This document shows, in pieces, positions 1 through 8,929 of a DNA stretch of 40,895 nucleotides. The notes beneath the pieces are model-generated. The model was not told the DNA's origin. It ran no database searches and saw only the letters and a program-made list of their open reading frames with translations. Source of the DNA: Aquificota bacterium (GTDB lineage: Bacteria > Thermosulfidibacterota > Thermosulfidibacteria > Thermosulfidibacterales > B14-G1); assembly GCA_015486105.1 (NCBI GenBank), contig WFSI01000038.1, positions 1 to 40,895 of the forward strand, in the 5' to 3' direction. The translations under genes and the position numbers were made by a program. Every line of letters begins with the position of its first letter. Position 1 is the stretch's first letter.

Positions 1-1364
1 CCATGGACCAGTACATCCAATTCTGCCTCTTCCTGGATCCTTATGGCCTCTTTTATCTTTTTCTTTATAAATGCTTCGTAGTCTTTCTGGTTTATCTTGC
101 CTTCTCTATAGGCCTTCCTCTTCTCTCTCACATCGGGGGTCTGGGGGAAGCTCCCAATAGTGGTGGTGGGAAACAAGGGGAGATTCAGGTGATCCCTTTG
201 AATATTCTTTCTCTCCAGATACGAAGGGATCCGATAAATAGGTTCGGCCTTGGCCTCCTTAACCCTCTTTCTCACTTCTAAATTTATGCCGAATGCAGCC
301 GAAACCCCTGTTTTCCCTTGCAACTCATCCGCCGATCCTTCCCCCCAAAGCGCTCGGGCTAACAGGGAGATCTCTCTTAGCTTCTCCTGGGCAAAGGCAA
401 GCCTCTCCTTAAGCTCAGGAGGTAGCCCCTCACCCTCTAGGGTGAAGGGCAGGTGGAGTAGGGGTGAGGCATTAGAGATCACCAGTTTAGGGGCCTTCTT
501 TTTTATTTTCTCAAACAGGGAAAGCACTGAATCAAAATGGATCCTCCATGGGCTCCTACCGCTCACCATCCCTGCTATCAGCGTCTTATCGGATGGAAAG
601 CCTTCCCTTTCTAAGGTCTCTATATTTCTTTCACCATGCACCAGATCGAGTCCTATTGAAGCGAAGGGAAGATCGTATAAAAGGGGAAGCCTATCCACAG
701 AGTCATAGTAGGTGAAGAGATGGATCTTTTTTCCTCTGCCCAACTCTCTGTACACTTCTTGAAAGAGCTTCATCTCCTCCTCGGTAAGATCCAGCACTAA
801 GGCAGGCTCGTCCATGTGAACCTCCGAGGTATCATCAAGCAGTTCTTTATATACCGAGGCCAGATTCATCAGGGCATCTGGAAAACCGATATCCTCTTTC
901 AGGCGAGAGAGTTTGAGAAACGTGAAGGGGCCTATGAGATAGGGAATGCCATTTGGATGGGAAATAGAGAGTCCCCCATCTCTCCAGAAAGCGTTTTTCT
1001 TGAAACAGACCTTATCTATGTGAGGCACCAGGTAGTGGTAATTGGTGTTGAACCATTTGGTGAGGGGCAGGGCATCCTTTCCTCTGCAGAGCCGATAGTA
1101 GTCATTTAGACCCTCTGCCTTGTATACCCCCACCATAAGGGCGGTATCGAGCATCTTGTCGTAGAAACTGAGCTCGCCTATGGGGAAGGCATCTACTGAG
1201 TCTGCATAAGCCTGAATTCTCTCCCTTTCCAGGTTCAAAAGGCCCTTTCTCAGCTCATCTTCGCTGAGCTTCCCACTCCAAAATCCCTCAACAAGAAACT
1301 TGTAAGAGCGGTCATGACCTATCCTCGGGAGGCCATAAGCGTATGCTCTTATCTTTCTACTCAT
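1..1364 (-). CDS. metE: Cobalamin-independent methionine synthase MetE, partial (C-terminus beyond left edge)
   Basis: Reverse-strand reading from ATG at 1364: [41 protein letters not shown]...[15 protein letters not shown]...[58 protein letters not shown], matching MetE N-terminal and catalytic-domain motifs. Open at left edge. Confidence 0.93.
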   Translation of the reverse strand, partial: [454 protein letters not shown]

Positions 1365-3394
1365 CAGAATGTCACCTTACCCCCTATATACCACTGGGCA
1401 GTGGGGGCCTCATAGCCCTTCACCTCTTCGTAGTGCCTGTCAAAGATGTTCTGCCCCTTCAGAAAGACCTCGAAGTGGGAATGGACCTCGTAGCTGATTT
1501 TTCCATCCACCACGGTATAGGCATTGGCGAAATAGGGTTTGAGATGGCCAGAGGCATCTCTTCGGTATGAATCCACCCTGTCTCCCACGAACCTGGCACC
1601 TAAGTAAGCCCTTACTTTATCTTTCCAGTTATAAAAGACTGAGGCGTTCCACTGGTTCAAGGGTACCCGCTCCACCCTCACGTGCCGCTCTCTATCATCC
1701 GGGTTGGTGTAAGTATAGTTGGCCTTGAGGATAAGGCCCTTGAAGGGCCTCAATGTAAGTCCAGCCTCTATCCCCTGATCCACAACGGTGGCAATGTTTC
1801 TGTATGTACCCTGCCAGGTTACAGGGTCAATGTAGTATATGATCTTTTTATCAATAGCCTCGTGAAAGAAGGTGAAGTCAAGCGTGAGCCTTTTGGAAAA
1901 GAGAAACTGGCTAAAGCCCAATTCATAGCTTTCTCCCTCCTCCGAAGATAGTCCACGGTTTCCGCCCAAGAACCACCAAGAAGGATTGGGGGGGGCGTAG
2001 AGTTCAAAGAGTGTAGGCGTCCTGAAACCCGTGGCGTATCTCGCCTTGAAGATGGTATCTGTGAATTTCAAGTGGTAGCTTGCACCCAGATTGTATGTGG
2101 TCCTGCCTCCAAAGTCATCGGGGTCATCGTATCTGATCCCGGCCATCAGGGCGAGCCTATCCCACAATCTTAGTTCATTCTGGGCATAGTAGCCGATGAG
2201 CTGCATGGTGTGGGAAGGGAACCTGGACTTGCTCACCCGGATACCCAAAGACCACCCGCCCCAGTACCTGGCAGTTTTGCTCCAATAAGTGCTCTTTCCC
2301 TCGTTCTCCCGATACTCGTAACCCACTACCAGGGTGTCTTTAATACCCTTCCTATCCATCACATGGAGGGTATTCTGCCAGCCTATCTTCCTTATCCTGC
2401 CGGTATAACTGGATTCACTCTTCAACTTGTCTGTAACATATCCACCTCCCCAATCGTAGTGATCGCAGGACTCAGGGTCCCATTTATCGCTGTACTTCCT
2501 TCTGGTATCAGACATCCCCAGCTTTAGCTGGGTCTCCCACCAGTCAAAGGGGAAATAGTCTATAGTGAATGTAGTGATCAGGCGATCGGTCTTCTTATAC
2601 TGGTTGGGATCGTTTCTGGTTTTATAGGCCCTATAATCGAAGTCGTCGTACTGGACATCACCGTTGATAAACCTAAGAGTCCCCTCTAAACGCAGGTTCT
2701 CCAGCAGGTCAACACCTATTTTTGCTGCATAGCTTCCCCTCCAGTACCTGTCGTCCTTGGCAATCCCATTGGTCTCCATGTGAGAAGCAGAAAGGGAATA
2801 GTCCAAAATTCCTACCTTGCCGGATGAAGAAAACCGGGTCTGCCACGTGTCCATAGAGCCTGTATAACCGGATAAAGAGAATGAAGGTTTCTTCTTCCCT
2901 GTCTTCGTTATGATGTTTATCACACCTGCCATAGCATCGGACCCGTAAAGGGGGCTCTCAGGCCCCCGAACAATCTCTATGCGCTCAATATCGTCCACGG
3001 AGAGATCGGAGAAGTCGAAAGCCCCGCCGATGCTCATAGGATCGTTTGCCTCCATACCATCTACCATCACCATCACCCATCTGGAGTCCAGACCACGTAT
3101 CCTTAAAGAGGTAGCTCTGCCTGGTCCTCCATAGGTTTGAATGTAGGAACCCTCCACGTATCTTAGCAGATCAGAGACATTCTCTAAACCGGTGGCCTTT
3201 ATCTCGTCCTCAGTGATCACTGAGCTGGACACAGGAAGGGTCTTGGCCTTTTCCTTTACCCGGGTGGCCGTCACCACCACCTCTTCCATCTTCGCCACCC
3301 CTTTTGGGTTCTCCTGGGCATTTATGGGAAGGACCCATAGAAAAGAGCACAACGCCATCATCAACCACCACCAACACCCTGACTTGATCTGCAT
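1364..3394 (-). CDS. btuB: TonB-dependent outer-membrane receptor, BtuB-like
   Basis: Signal peptide MQIKSGCWWWLMMALCSFLWVLPINA; TonB box/plug EEVVVTATRVKEKAKTLPVSSSVITEDEI, IERIEIVRGPESPLYGSDAMAGVINIITK; barrel ending in aromatic F (GGKVTF). Start set at 3394 (RBS GAGGAGG). Substrate assignment rests on the upstream cobalamin riboswitch. Confidence 0.88.
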   Translation of the reverse strand: MQIKSGCWWWLMMALCSFLWVLPINAQENPKGVAKMEEVVVTATRVKEKAKTLPVSSSVITEDEIKATGLENVSDLLRYVEGSYIQTYGGPGRATSLRIRGLDSRWVMVMVDGMEANDPMSIGGAFDFSDLSVDDIERIEIVRGPESPLYGSDAMAGVINIITKTGKKKPSFSLSGYTGSMDTWQTRFSSSGKVGILDYSLSASHMETNGIAKDDRYWRGSYAAKIGVDLLENLRLEGTLRFINGDVQYDDFDYRAYKTRNDPNQYKKTDRLITTFTIDYFPFDWWETQLKLGMSDTRRKYSDKWDPESCDHYDWGGGYVTDKLKSESSYTGRIRKIGWQNTLHVMDRKGIKDTLVVGYEYRENEGKSTYWSKTARYWGGWSLGIRVSKSRFPSHTMQLIGYYAQNELRLWDRLALMAGIRYDDPDDFGGRTTYNLGASYHLKFTDTIFKARYATGFRTPTLFELYAPPNPSWWFLGGNRGLSSEEGESYELGFSQFLFSKRLTLDFTFFHEAIDKKIIYYIDPVTWQGTYRNIATVVDQGIEAGLTLRPFKGLILKANYTYTNPDDRERHVRVERVPLNQWNASVFYNWKDKVRAYLGARFVGDRVDSYRRDASGHLKPYFANAYTVVDGKISYEVHSHFEVFLKGQNIFDRHYEEVKGYEAPTAQWYIGGKVTF

Positions 3395-3420
3395 TTCATA
3401 ACCTCCTCTAAATTTTTCAC

Positions 3421-3458
3421 AAAAAATCCCCGGCCCTCCCAAAGGGAAAACCGGGGAT
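3421..3458 (-). terminator. Intrinsic terminator in the leader between riboswitch and receptor gene
   Basis: Minus strand ATCCCCGGttttccctttgggaggGCCGGGGAT followed by TTTTTT; GC-rich stem plus U-tract located between the riboswitch (3541-3768) and the start codon (3394). Confidence 0.7.
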
Positions 3459-3540
3459 CGAGTTGTAACCCATACTCTCTCAACCCTCCACAGCCCCATT
3501 CCCCGAGGGCCTTTTACCGGTCAAAAACCGGGTGAGGTTT

Positions 3541-3768
3541 CCCCTGGGCCGGTCTCCTGGCTTCCGGATCACTCTACTCACCGCTCCTTCCCGCTAGTTG
3601 GCTCATGGCTCACAGGTGATGGCACATAGCCTCGAGAAGCACCTTACTTCTTCCCTATCAGCTATCAGCCATGAGCTAATCCAGCAGTGGATAACTGCGG
3701 CTTTCGTCCCCGGTCACAGTGGCGGGTCCGCACCGGATTCTCACCGGACTTCCCGTCACCCAGGGGGG
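3541..3768 (-). promoter_or_regulatory. Cobalamin riboswitch (leader of btuB-metE)
   Basis: Minus strand contains the B12 box GCCAGGAGACCGGCC (3547-3561), GGGAAGTCCGGTGAGAATCCGGTGCGGACCCGCCACTGTGACCGGGGACGAAAGCCGCAG core, and closing P1 CCCCTGGG/CCCAGGGG. Confidence 0.95.
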
Positions 3769-3796
3769 AAATCTGCTTCTGTCAAAGAGCAGTAAG

Positions 3797-3825
3797 AATA
3801 TACCAAACCTGGGGACCTTAGTCAA
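3797..3825 (-). promoter_or_regulatory. Sigma-70-like promoter for riboswitch-btuB-metE
   Basis: Minus strand TTGACT-N17-TATATT, -10 ending about 30 nt before riboswitch P1. Confidence 0.6.
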
Positions 3826-3885
3826 CCGTGCCTTGGGAAAAGAATTAGCACATTAAGTCTCTCAGGGTGTTGTGTTGGGAAAGGC

Positions 3886-4638
3886 TTATCCTTTCCCTTT
3901 GAGGTTAAATACCACAGGTACCTCTACCCAGAAAGGTACGGCCTCTTTTCCTTTGTAGGCGGGGATAAACCTCCACCCTTTCACTGTTTTTACTGCTGTC
4001 CGGTCCAGGATGGAGTAACCTGATGACTGGACTACCTTTATCTGGGCTACCTTGCCTTCCCTTGAGACCAAAAGCCGGAGGATTAACCTGCCCTGGTATC
4101 CCCTTTTTCTGGCCAAAGGTGGATAGGGGGGTTTTTCCCTCTGGATAGGCACAGGAGGTATTAGTCCTCCTGTGCCTTCCCTTCCTTTACCGCCGTTACT
4201 CTGAAAACCGCTTCCTTTGGGTTCCCAGGCTGCAGGTATGGCTTTTCTTTCCATGGAAGGCCCCGGGGTTAAGGGGTGGGATTCATGGGCCAACCCCTTT
4301 TTTCCTTCGTGGGTGGAAAGACTTGGGGTAGGGGATAGTTTTAGTCTTTGGACCTTCGCCTCCTTCCTTCTTTTGGGAATAGGATGGACTGGAGTCCTTA
4401 CCCTGGCGGTCTTTTCTTCTGTGCTGTTCTTTTCCCTTTTAGCCGGGGTGTGGACATCCCTTTCTATAATCTTTTTGGGCCCTTTTAGCCCCAAAATTCT
4501 TACGTTAAAGAGGTTTCTTCCGGGCCTTTTCAGAGATAAGCCCTGTCCAGGGGGCATAAGGGATATGAGATAGACCATGCATAAATGGAGGAGGAGGGAT
4601 GCTCCCCAGAAGCACCAGCCTTTGTCTTTGAATCTCAT
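3886..4638 (-). CDS. tonB: TonB family energy transducer
   Basis: Single N-terminal TM (CFWGASLLLHLCMVYLISLM), Pro/Lys/Arg-rich linker, C-terminal TonB domain PPYPPLARKRGYQGRLILRLLVSREGKVAQIKVVQSSGYSILDRTAVKTVKGWRFIPA. Start at 4638 (MRFKDKGW) preferred over the 294-aa ORF start, because upstream sequence is riboswitch leader. Confidence 0.9.
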   Translation of the reverse strand: MRFKDKGWCFWGASLLLHLCMVYLISLMPPGQGLSLKRPGRNLFNVRILGLKGPKKIIERDVHTPAKREKNSTEEKTARVRTPVHPIPKRRKEAKVQRLKLSPTPSLSTHEGKKGLAHESHPLTPGPSMERKAIPAAWEPKGSGFQSNGGKGREGTGGLIPPVPIQREKPPYPPLARKRGYQGRLILRLLVSREGKVAQIKVVQSSGYSILDRTAVKTVKGWRFIPAYKGKEAVPFWVEVPVVFNLKGKG

Positions 4639-4731
4639 ACTTCCCTTCCCCGGCCCCCTGGAAAAGGGGCCAGGAAGGAGGAAAAACCCCTCAAGCCCAT
4701 CCCCGAGGGCCTCCTGCAGAGCAGGAAGTCT

Positions 4732-4950
4732 CCTAGGCAGGTCTCCTGGCTTCCGGATCACCCTACTCACCGCCCCTTCCCGCCAGTTAGCCCATCGCTA
4801 ATAGCTCATGGCCCATAGCCTTTAAAAGGCTCTTATCTGGCCATTAACCATGAGCCTCCAGCTAATCCAGCAGTGGATAACTGCGGCTTTCGTCCCCGGT
4901 CACAGTGGCGGGTCCGCGCCGGACTCTCACCGGACTTCCCATACCCAGGG
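4732..4950 (-). promoter_or_regulatory. Cobalamin riboswitch (leader of tonB)
   Basis: B12 box GCCAGGAGACCTGCC and core nearly identical to the copy at 3541-3768 (shared CACTGTGACCGGGGACGAAAGCCGCAGTTATCCACTGCTGG). Confidence 0.95.
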
Positions 4951-4960
4951 TTCAAAAGAA

Positions 4961-4989
4961 GATTTATTCCAGAAAGACTGAAGAGGCAA
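4961..4989 (-). promoter_or_regulatory. Putative sigma-70-like promoter for riboswitch-tonB
   Basis: Minus strand TTGCCT-N17-TAAATC immediately upstream of riboswitch P1, downstream of the rluD stop. Confidence 0.35.
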
Positions 4990-5009
4990 GGTAGGATTTT
5001 GTTTATGAG

Positions 5010-5975
5010 TTAGTGGGGGAGCGGGATGTTCGCCGCCCGGGCTACCTTTTCCATATCCTGGGGCATTGGAGAAGAAAAGACCATTTCCTCCCCAGTGACG
5101 GAGTGGACAAACTTCATGCGGTGGTGATGAAGGGCTTGGCGTCCTAGGGCCTTGATGGCCTCCCTCAACGGAGGAGCCAGCCTCCTGAGCCCTTTTCCTC
5201 CGTAAAGGGGATCTCCCACGACGGGATGGCCTATATGCTGCATGTGGACCCTAATCTGGTGAGTACGTCCAGTTTCTATCTTAACCTCAACCAGGGAGAT
5301 GTCCTCCCCATGAGTCAGGACCCTGTAGTGGGTAATGGCCTCCCTGCCCCTCTCCACCACGGCCATCTTCTTTCTATTGCCAGGGTGCCGTCCTATAAAG
5401 GTCCTGATGGTACCCTTAGGGTGTCTGGGCACCCCATATACCAGGGCTAAATAAACCTTTTCCACACCTCGGGATTGAAACAAGTTCACCAATGCCTGGT
5501 GGGTTCCCTGGTCCTTGGCCACCACCAGAAGGCCAGATGTATCCTTGTCAAGACGGTGGACGATACCTGGACGCTCCACCCCTCCTATATCCCTAAGACC
5601 ATGGCAGTGGGCAAGAAGGGCGTTTACCAGAGTGTCGTCCTCGTGACCCGGGGCGGGATGAACCACCAGACCGGCAGGCTTTTCTAAAACCAAAAGGTGG
5701 GAGTCTTCATACAGGATGGAAAGCTTCATCTCCAGGGGCACCAACTCCAGGGTCCTGGGGGGTGGAATGGTCACCTCCACCGAGTCTCCTTCCCTCATCC
5801 TTTGTCCCCCCTTTTGGGCTTTAACCCCGGCTACTTTCACCAGCCCGTCATCAATAAGGGCCTTTATCCTGCTACGGCTGAAGCCCCCCAGGCAGACCTC
5901 TAAGAAGCGATCAAGCCGCACTCTTGCAGCCTCCCTATCTACTGTGAAGTGCCTAATTTCTTCCCCAGCTCCCAT
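5010..5975 (-). CDS. rluD: RluA/RluD family 23S rRNA pseudouridine synthase
   Basis: N-terminal S4 domain (VRLDRFLEVCLGGFSRSRIKALIDDGLVKVAG), catalytic GIVHRLDKDTSGLLVVAKD, KTGRTHQIRVH-like ETGRTHQIRVHMQHIGHPVVGD. Confidence 0.93.
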   Translation of the reverse strand: MGAGEEIRHFTVDREAARVRLDRFLEVCLGGFSRSRIKALIDDGLVKVAGVKAQKGGQRMREGDSVEVTIPPPRTLELVPLEMKLSILYEDSHLLVLEKPAGLVVHPAPGHEDDTLVNALLAHCHGLRDIGGVERPGIVHRLDKDTSGLLVVAKDQGTHQALVNLFQSRGVEKVYLALVYGVPRHPKGTIRTFIGRHPGNRKKMAVVERGREAITHYRVLTHGEDISLVEVKIETGRTHQIRVHMQHIGHPVVGDPLYGGKGLRRLAPPLREAIKALGRQALHHHRMKFVHSVTGEEMVFSSPMPQDMEKVARAANIPLPH

Positions 5976-6106
5976 TTTCCCTTATGATTTCCCTACCGAT
6001 GCTATCTAATAAATCAGGGGTAACTTCCAGAGAGTCCAAATTACAGGGCTTGTAATACAATCCCCCCATGATCAGGATCATCTCAGGCATGGCGGGAAGA
6101 ACTTTG

Positions 6107-8665
6107 TTACTCCCCTTTATTACCCAAAGCGGATTTTACCTTCTTGGCAAGGTCTTCAAGACTGAAGGGTTTCTGCATGAAAAGGGTGCCAGGTTCAAGG
6201 ACTCCATGGTGTACAATGGCGTTATCTGTGTATCCAGACATGTAAAGCACCTTGAGATCCGCAAGGTGTTTTCGGAGACGTTCCACCATCACATCTCCGC
6301 TCATTCCCGGCATAACCACGTCTGTAATTATCAAATCCGGTTTAAGACTCTCCTCCTCTACCAGTAAAAGGGCCTCGCCACCATTGGCGGCCACATGCAC
6401 CTGGAAACCCAGACTTGAAAGCATCTCCTTTATCAATTCCCTCAGGGATTCTTCATCCTCTACAACCAAGACCTGCCGTCCATGACCAACCACCACATCC
6501 CCTCTTTTATTCTTAGCCCTGGCAGGAAGACTCAGCTCCTCTGTCGAATCCTGGGCCTTAGGAAGGTAAATCTTAAAGATAGTTCCCTGTCCAGGTTCAG
6601 AATAGGCCCATATATGTCCCTTCAACTGCTTGACCATCCCGTAGACCATGGAAAGGCCAAGCCCTGTTCCCCTTTTTTTGGTTGTAAAAAAGGGCTCGAA
6701 TATGTGTGATAGAGTTTCCTTAACCATACCACAGCCCGTATCTGTGACGGAAAGCAAAACGTATTCCCCAGGCTCTATCCCCTGATGCTTTTTTGCATAC
6801 TCTTCGTCAATCCAAACATTTTTGGTCTCAATTAACAACTTGCCCCCTTTGGGCATGGCATCTCTGGCGTTGACAGCCAGGTTCATAATCACCTGATCGA
6901 ACTGCATCGGATCTACCAAAACGGGAGCTAAGTCGTCTGACAGTATGAGCTGAAGATCGATATCCTCGCCTATTAACCGTTGCAACGTCTCCTTTATACC
7001 GGGTAAATGCTCATTTAGGTTTACCACCTTAGGCTGGAGGGTCTGTTTCCTGCTGAAGGCGAGAAGCTGGCCAGTTAGGGCTGCCGACCGCCTCCCGGCA
7101 TCCAGTATCTTCTCAACATCTTTCCGTATAGGGTCCTCTGGATGGAGCCTGCCAAGAATGATCTCTCCATACCCTAAAATGACATTCAACATGTTGTTGA
7201 AGTCATGTGCTATCCCCCCGGCCAGGCGACCTATGGACTCAAGTTTTTGAGCCTCGTGCAACTGCTCTTGGAGAAGGGCCTTCTCCTGATAAACCTTCAG
7301 ATGTCCAGTTACATCCCGCTTAGCGGCAACATAGTTCAAGATCTTTCCCGAACTGTTTTTAACGGGGGAAATGGTAGCGTCCTCATAATAGATGGTTCCA
7401 TCCTTCCTCCGGTTAATGAAGCGCCCCTGCCAGGTTTGCCCTCTGGTAATGGTGTTCCAGAGGTCTTTGTAAAAGGCCTCATCGTGCTCTCCACTCTTGA
7501 GGATCCGGGGGTTTTGGCCAATAGCCTCTTCCCGATGATAACCAGTTATGGCTTCAAAAGCCGGATTGACGTACTGAATCGTTCCATTGGGATCGGTTAT
7601 GACGATAGCCTCCCCAGCCTGCTCAATGGCCACCGCCAGCCTATCACGCTCGGCCTCTGCCTCCTTACGGGCCGTAATATCCCTGACAAATTCAACAACA
7701 CCTGTTATCTCTTTAGAAACAAGGTCCCTTAAGGGGTATGAAAAGAGTTCTATCCATTTCACTGGAGAATAGGGAGGAAGCCGTTTAACTTCCCTTTCTA
7801 CTTTCCCGGTCTTCATGCAGCGAAGGGAGGGACAAGGGTCACAAGGCCTGTTGGCGTCCTGATAGCAGACATAACAAGGCTTTCCCTCCAGGGGGAGGTG
7901 CTTTGCATGCCACCTTTTTATAGCGCTATTGGTGTAACGGATGGTCAGGTCAGGATTGAGAACCGAAATACCATCCTGAACACTATCGAGAACCGCTTTC
8001 AGAAACCGCGCGCTATCTATGAGCTTTTTCTCCACCCCTCCACGTTCCGCTATGGTCTTTACCCAATGCCGGAGTTCCATAGCCGCTCGGTCTTCTTTCA
8101 ACAACTCATCTGGAGGGATATAAAAGCAATTTTCATATACCTCGGTACTGATGATAGCTATGGGATGGGTGCAAAGCACATCCAGTAAAGTGGAGGCATC
8201 GAATCTGCGGCAATCGTACCGACAAATGGCCAAACACCGACTTCCAGGAAAGAAGCCACTGAGCTTGGCCTCGTACTCTATCAGTTTTTCAGGACCAGGA
8301 GGTCCCCGCAATACCCAGGTCATCTCACTGGTAATGCGTAGGGCGGAATAGCCTTTCTTTAAGGCACGCTCCGCTTCTTCCTGTAAAAAGGCAATCATTT
8401 GCTCGGGATTAAAAAATCCCTTCCGCGTGTAAGCATCGCTTTCTTTGAGAATGGAAAGCTGGCCCTGCTCCGAGTAGGCCTTTACATTAATCCCTTCGGC
8501 GCGTAAATGGTCTAAAATAGGTTCGGCATTATCACCGTTTACAATGCAAATGACCTTTTCGCCTTGCTTCAGTCCCCGGCACAAAAAAGGAGCGATTATA
8601 TTTCGCTTCTCTTCTTCGGTCTCGTAGAAGAGGCACGCGTGGTCTCCCGGCCTCAAATCACCCAT
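6107..8665 (-). CDS. Hybrid sensor histidine kinase/response regulator: MEDS-PAS-PAS-HisKA-HATPase-REC
   Basis: MEDS-like N-terminus GDHACLFYETEEEKRNIIAPFLCRGLKQGEKVICIV; two PAS regions (ILNPDLTIRYTNSA; ITDPNGTIQYVNPAFEAITGY); HisKA GGIAHDFNNMLNVILGYGE; ATPase GTGLGLSMVYGMVKQ; receiver VLVVEDEESLRELI...DLIITDVVMPGMSG...KPFSLEDL. Confidence 0.92.
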   Translation of the reverse strand: MGDLRPGDHACLFYETEEEKRNIIAPFLCRGLKQGEKVICIVNGDNAEPILDHLRAEGINVKAYSEQGQLSILKESDAYTRKGFFNPEQMIAFLQEEAERALKKGYSALRITSEMTWVLRGPPGPEKLIEYEAKLSGFFPGSRCLAICRYDCRRFDASTLLDVLCTHPIAIISTEVYENCFYIPPDELLKEDRAAMELRHWVKTIAERGGVEKKLIDSARFLKAVLDSVQDGISVLNPDLTIRYTNSAIKRWHAKHLPLEGKPCYVCYQDANRPCDPCPSLRCMKTGKVEREVKRLPPYSPVKWIELFSYPLRDLVSKEITGVVEFVRDITARKEAEAERDRLAVAIEQAGEAIVITDPNGTIQYVNPAFEAITGYHREEAIGQNPRILKSGEHDEAFYKDLWNTITRGQTWQGRFINRRKDGTIYYEDATISPVKNSSGKILNYVAAKRDVTGHLKVYQEKALLQEQLHEAQKLESIGRLAGGIAHDFNNMLNVILGYGEIILGRLHPEDPIRKDVEKILDAGRRSAALTGQLLAFSRKQTLQPKVVNLNEHLPGIKETLQRLIGEDIDLQLILSDDLAPVLVDPMQFDQVIMNLAVNARDAMPKGGKLLIETKNVWIDEEYAKKHQGIEPGEYVLLSVTDTGCGMVKETLSHIFEPFFTTKKRGTGLGLSMVYGMVKQLKGHIWAYSEPGQGTIFKIYLPKAQDSTEELSLPARAKNKRGDVVVGHGRQVLVVEDEESLRELIKEMLSSLGFQVHVAANGGEALLLVEEESLKPDLIITDVVMPGMSGDVMVERLRKHLADLKVLYMSGYTDNAIVHHGVLEPGTLFMQKPFSLEDLAKKVKSALGNKGE

Positions 8666-8929
8666 CCCTAAGCAAAACCTCCCATCCTTTCTCCCTGATA
8701 CGGAGAATCTTTCTATGAAAAAATCTTTAGATTACACCGTATTTTGTCGCCATCATTCAAGACGCCCATATTTCTCGAGCATCCAGACCCTGGCATCAGA
8801 CCCTCTACTCATTCAAAGATGTTAGGTTTTTTCTCACTTTTCAAGATAAAAATCAACAACAGGCCATTGTAAAGTCCTTGCCTGGCCAGAGGGTTGCAAA
8901 ACTGTTTTTTCATCTTGAGGCTTATAACC

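Noticed and set aside
250-708. 152-aa plus-strand ORF and its neighbours at 3-281 and 816-1109
   Set aside because: Antisense to clearly conserved metE; composition is a shadow of the coding strand.
3877-3897. GGGAAAGG-CTTAT-CCTTTCCC hairpin over the tonB stop codon
   Set aside because: No U-tract on either strand; could be a weak terminator or chance, not confidently callable.
6068-6081. ATGATC-AG-GATCAT inverted repeat between rluD and the kinase gene
   Set aside because: Only 6-bp arms, likely by chance, and no clear promoter relation.
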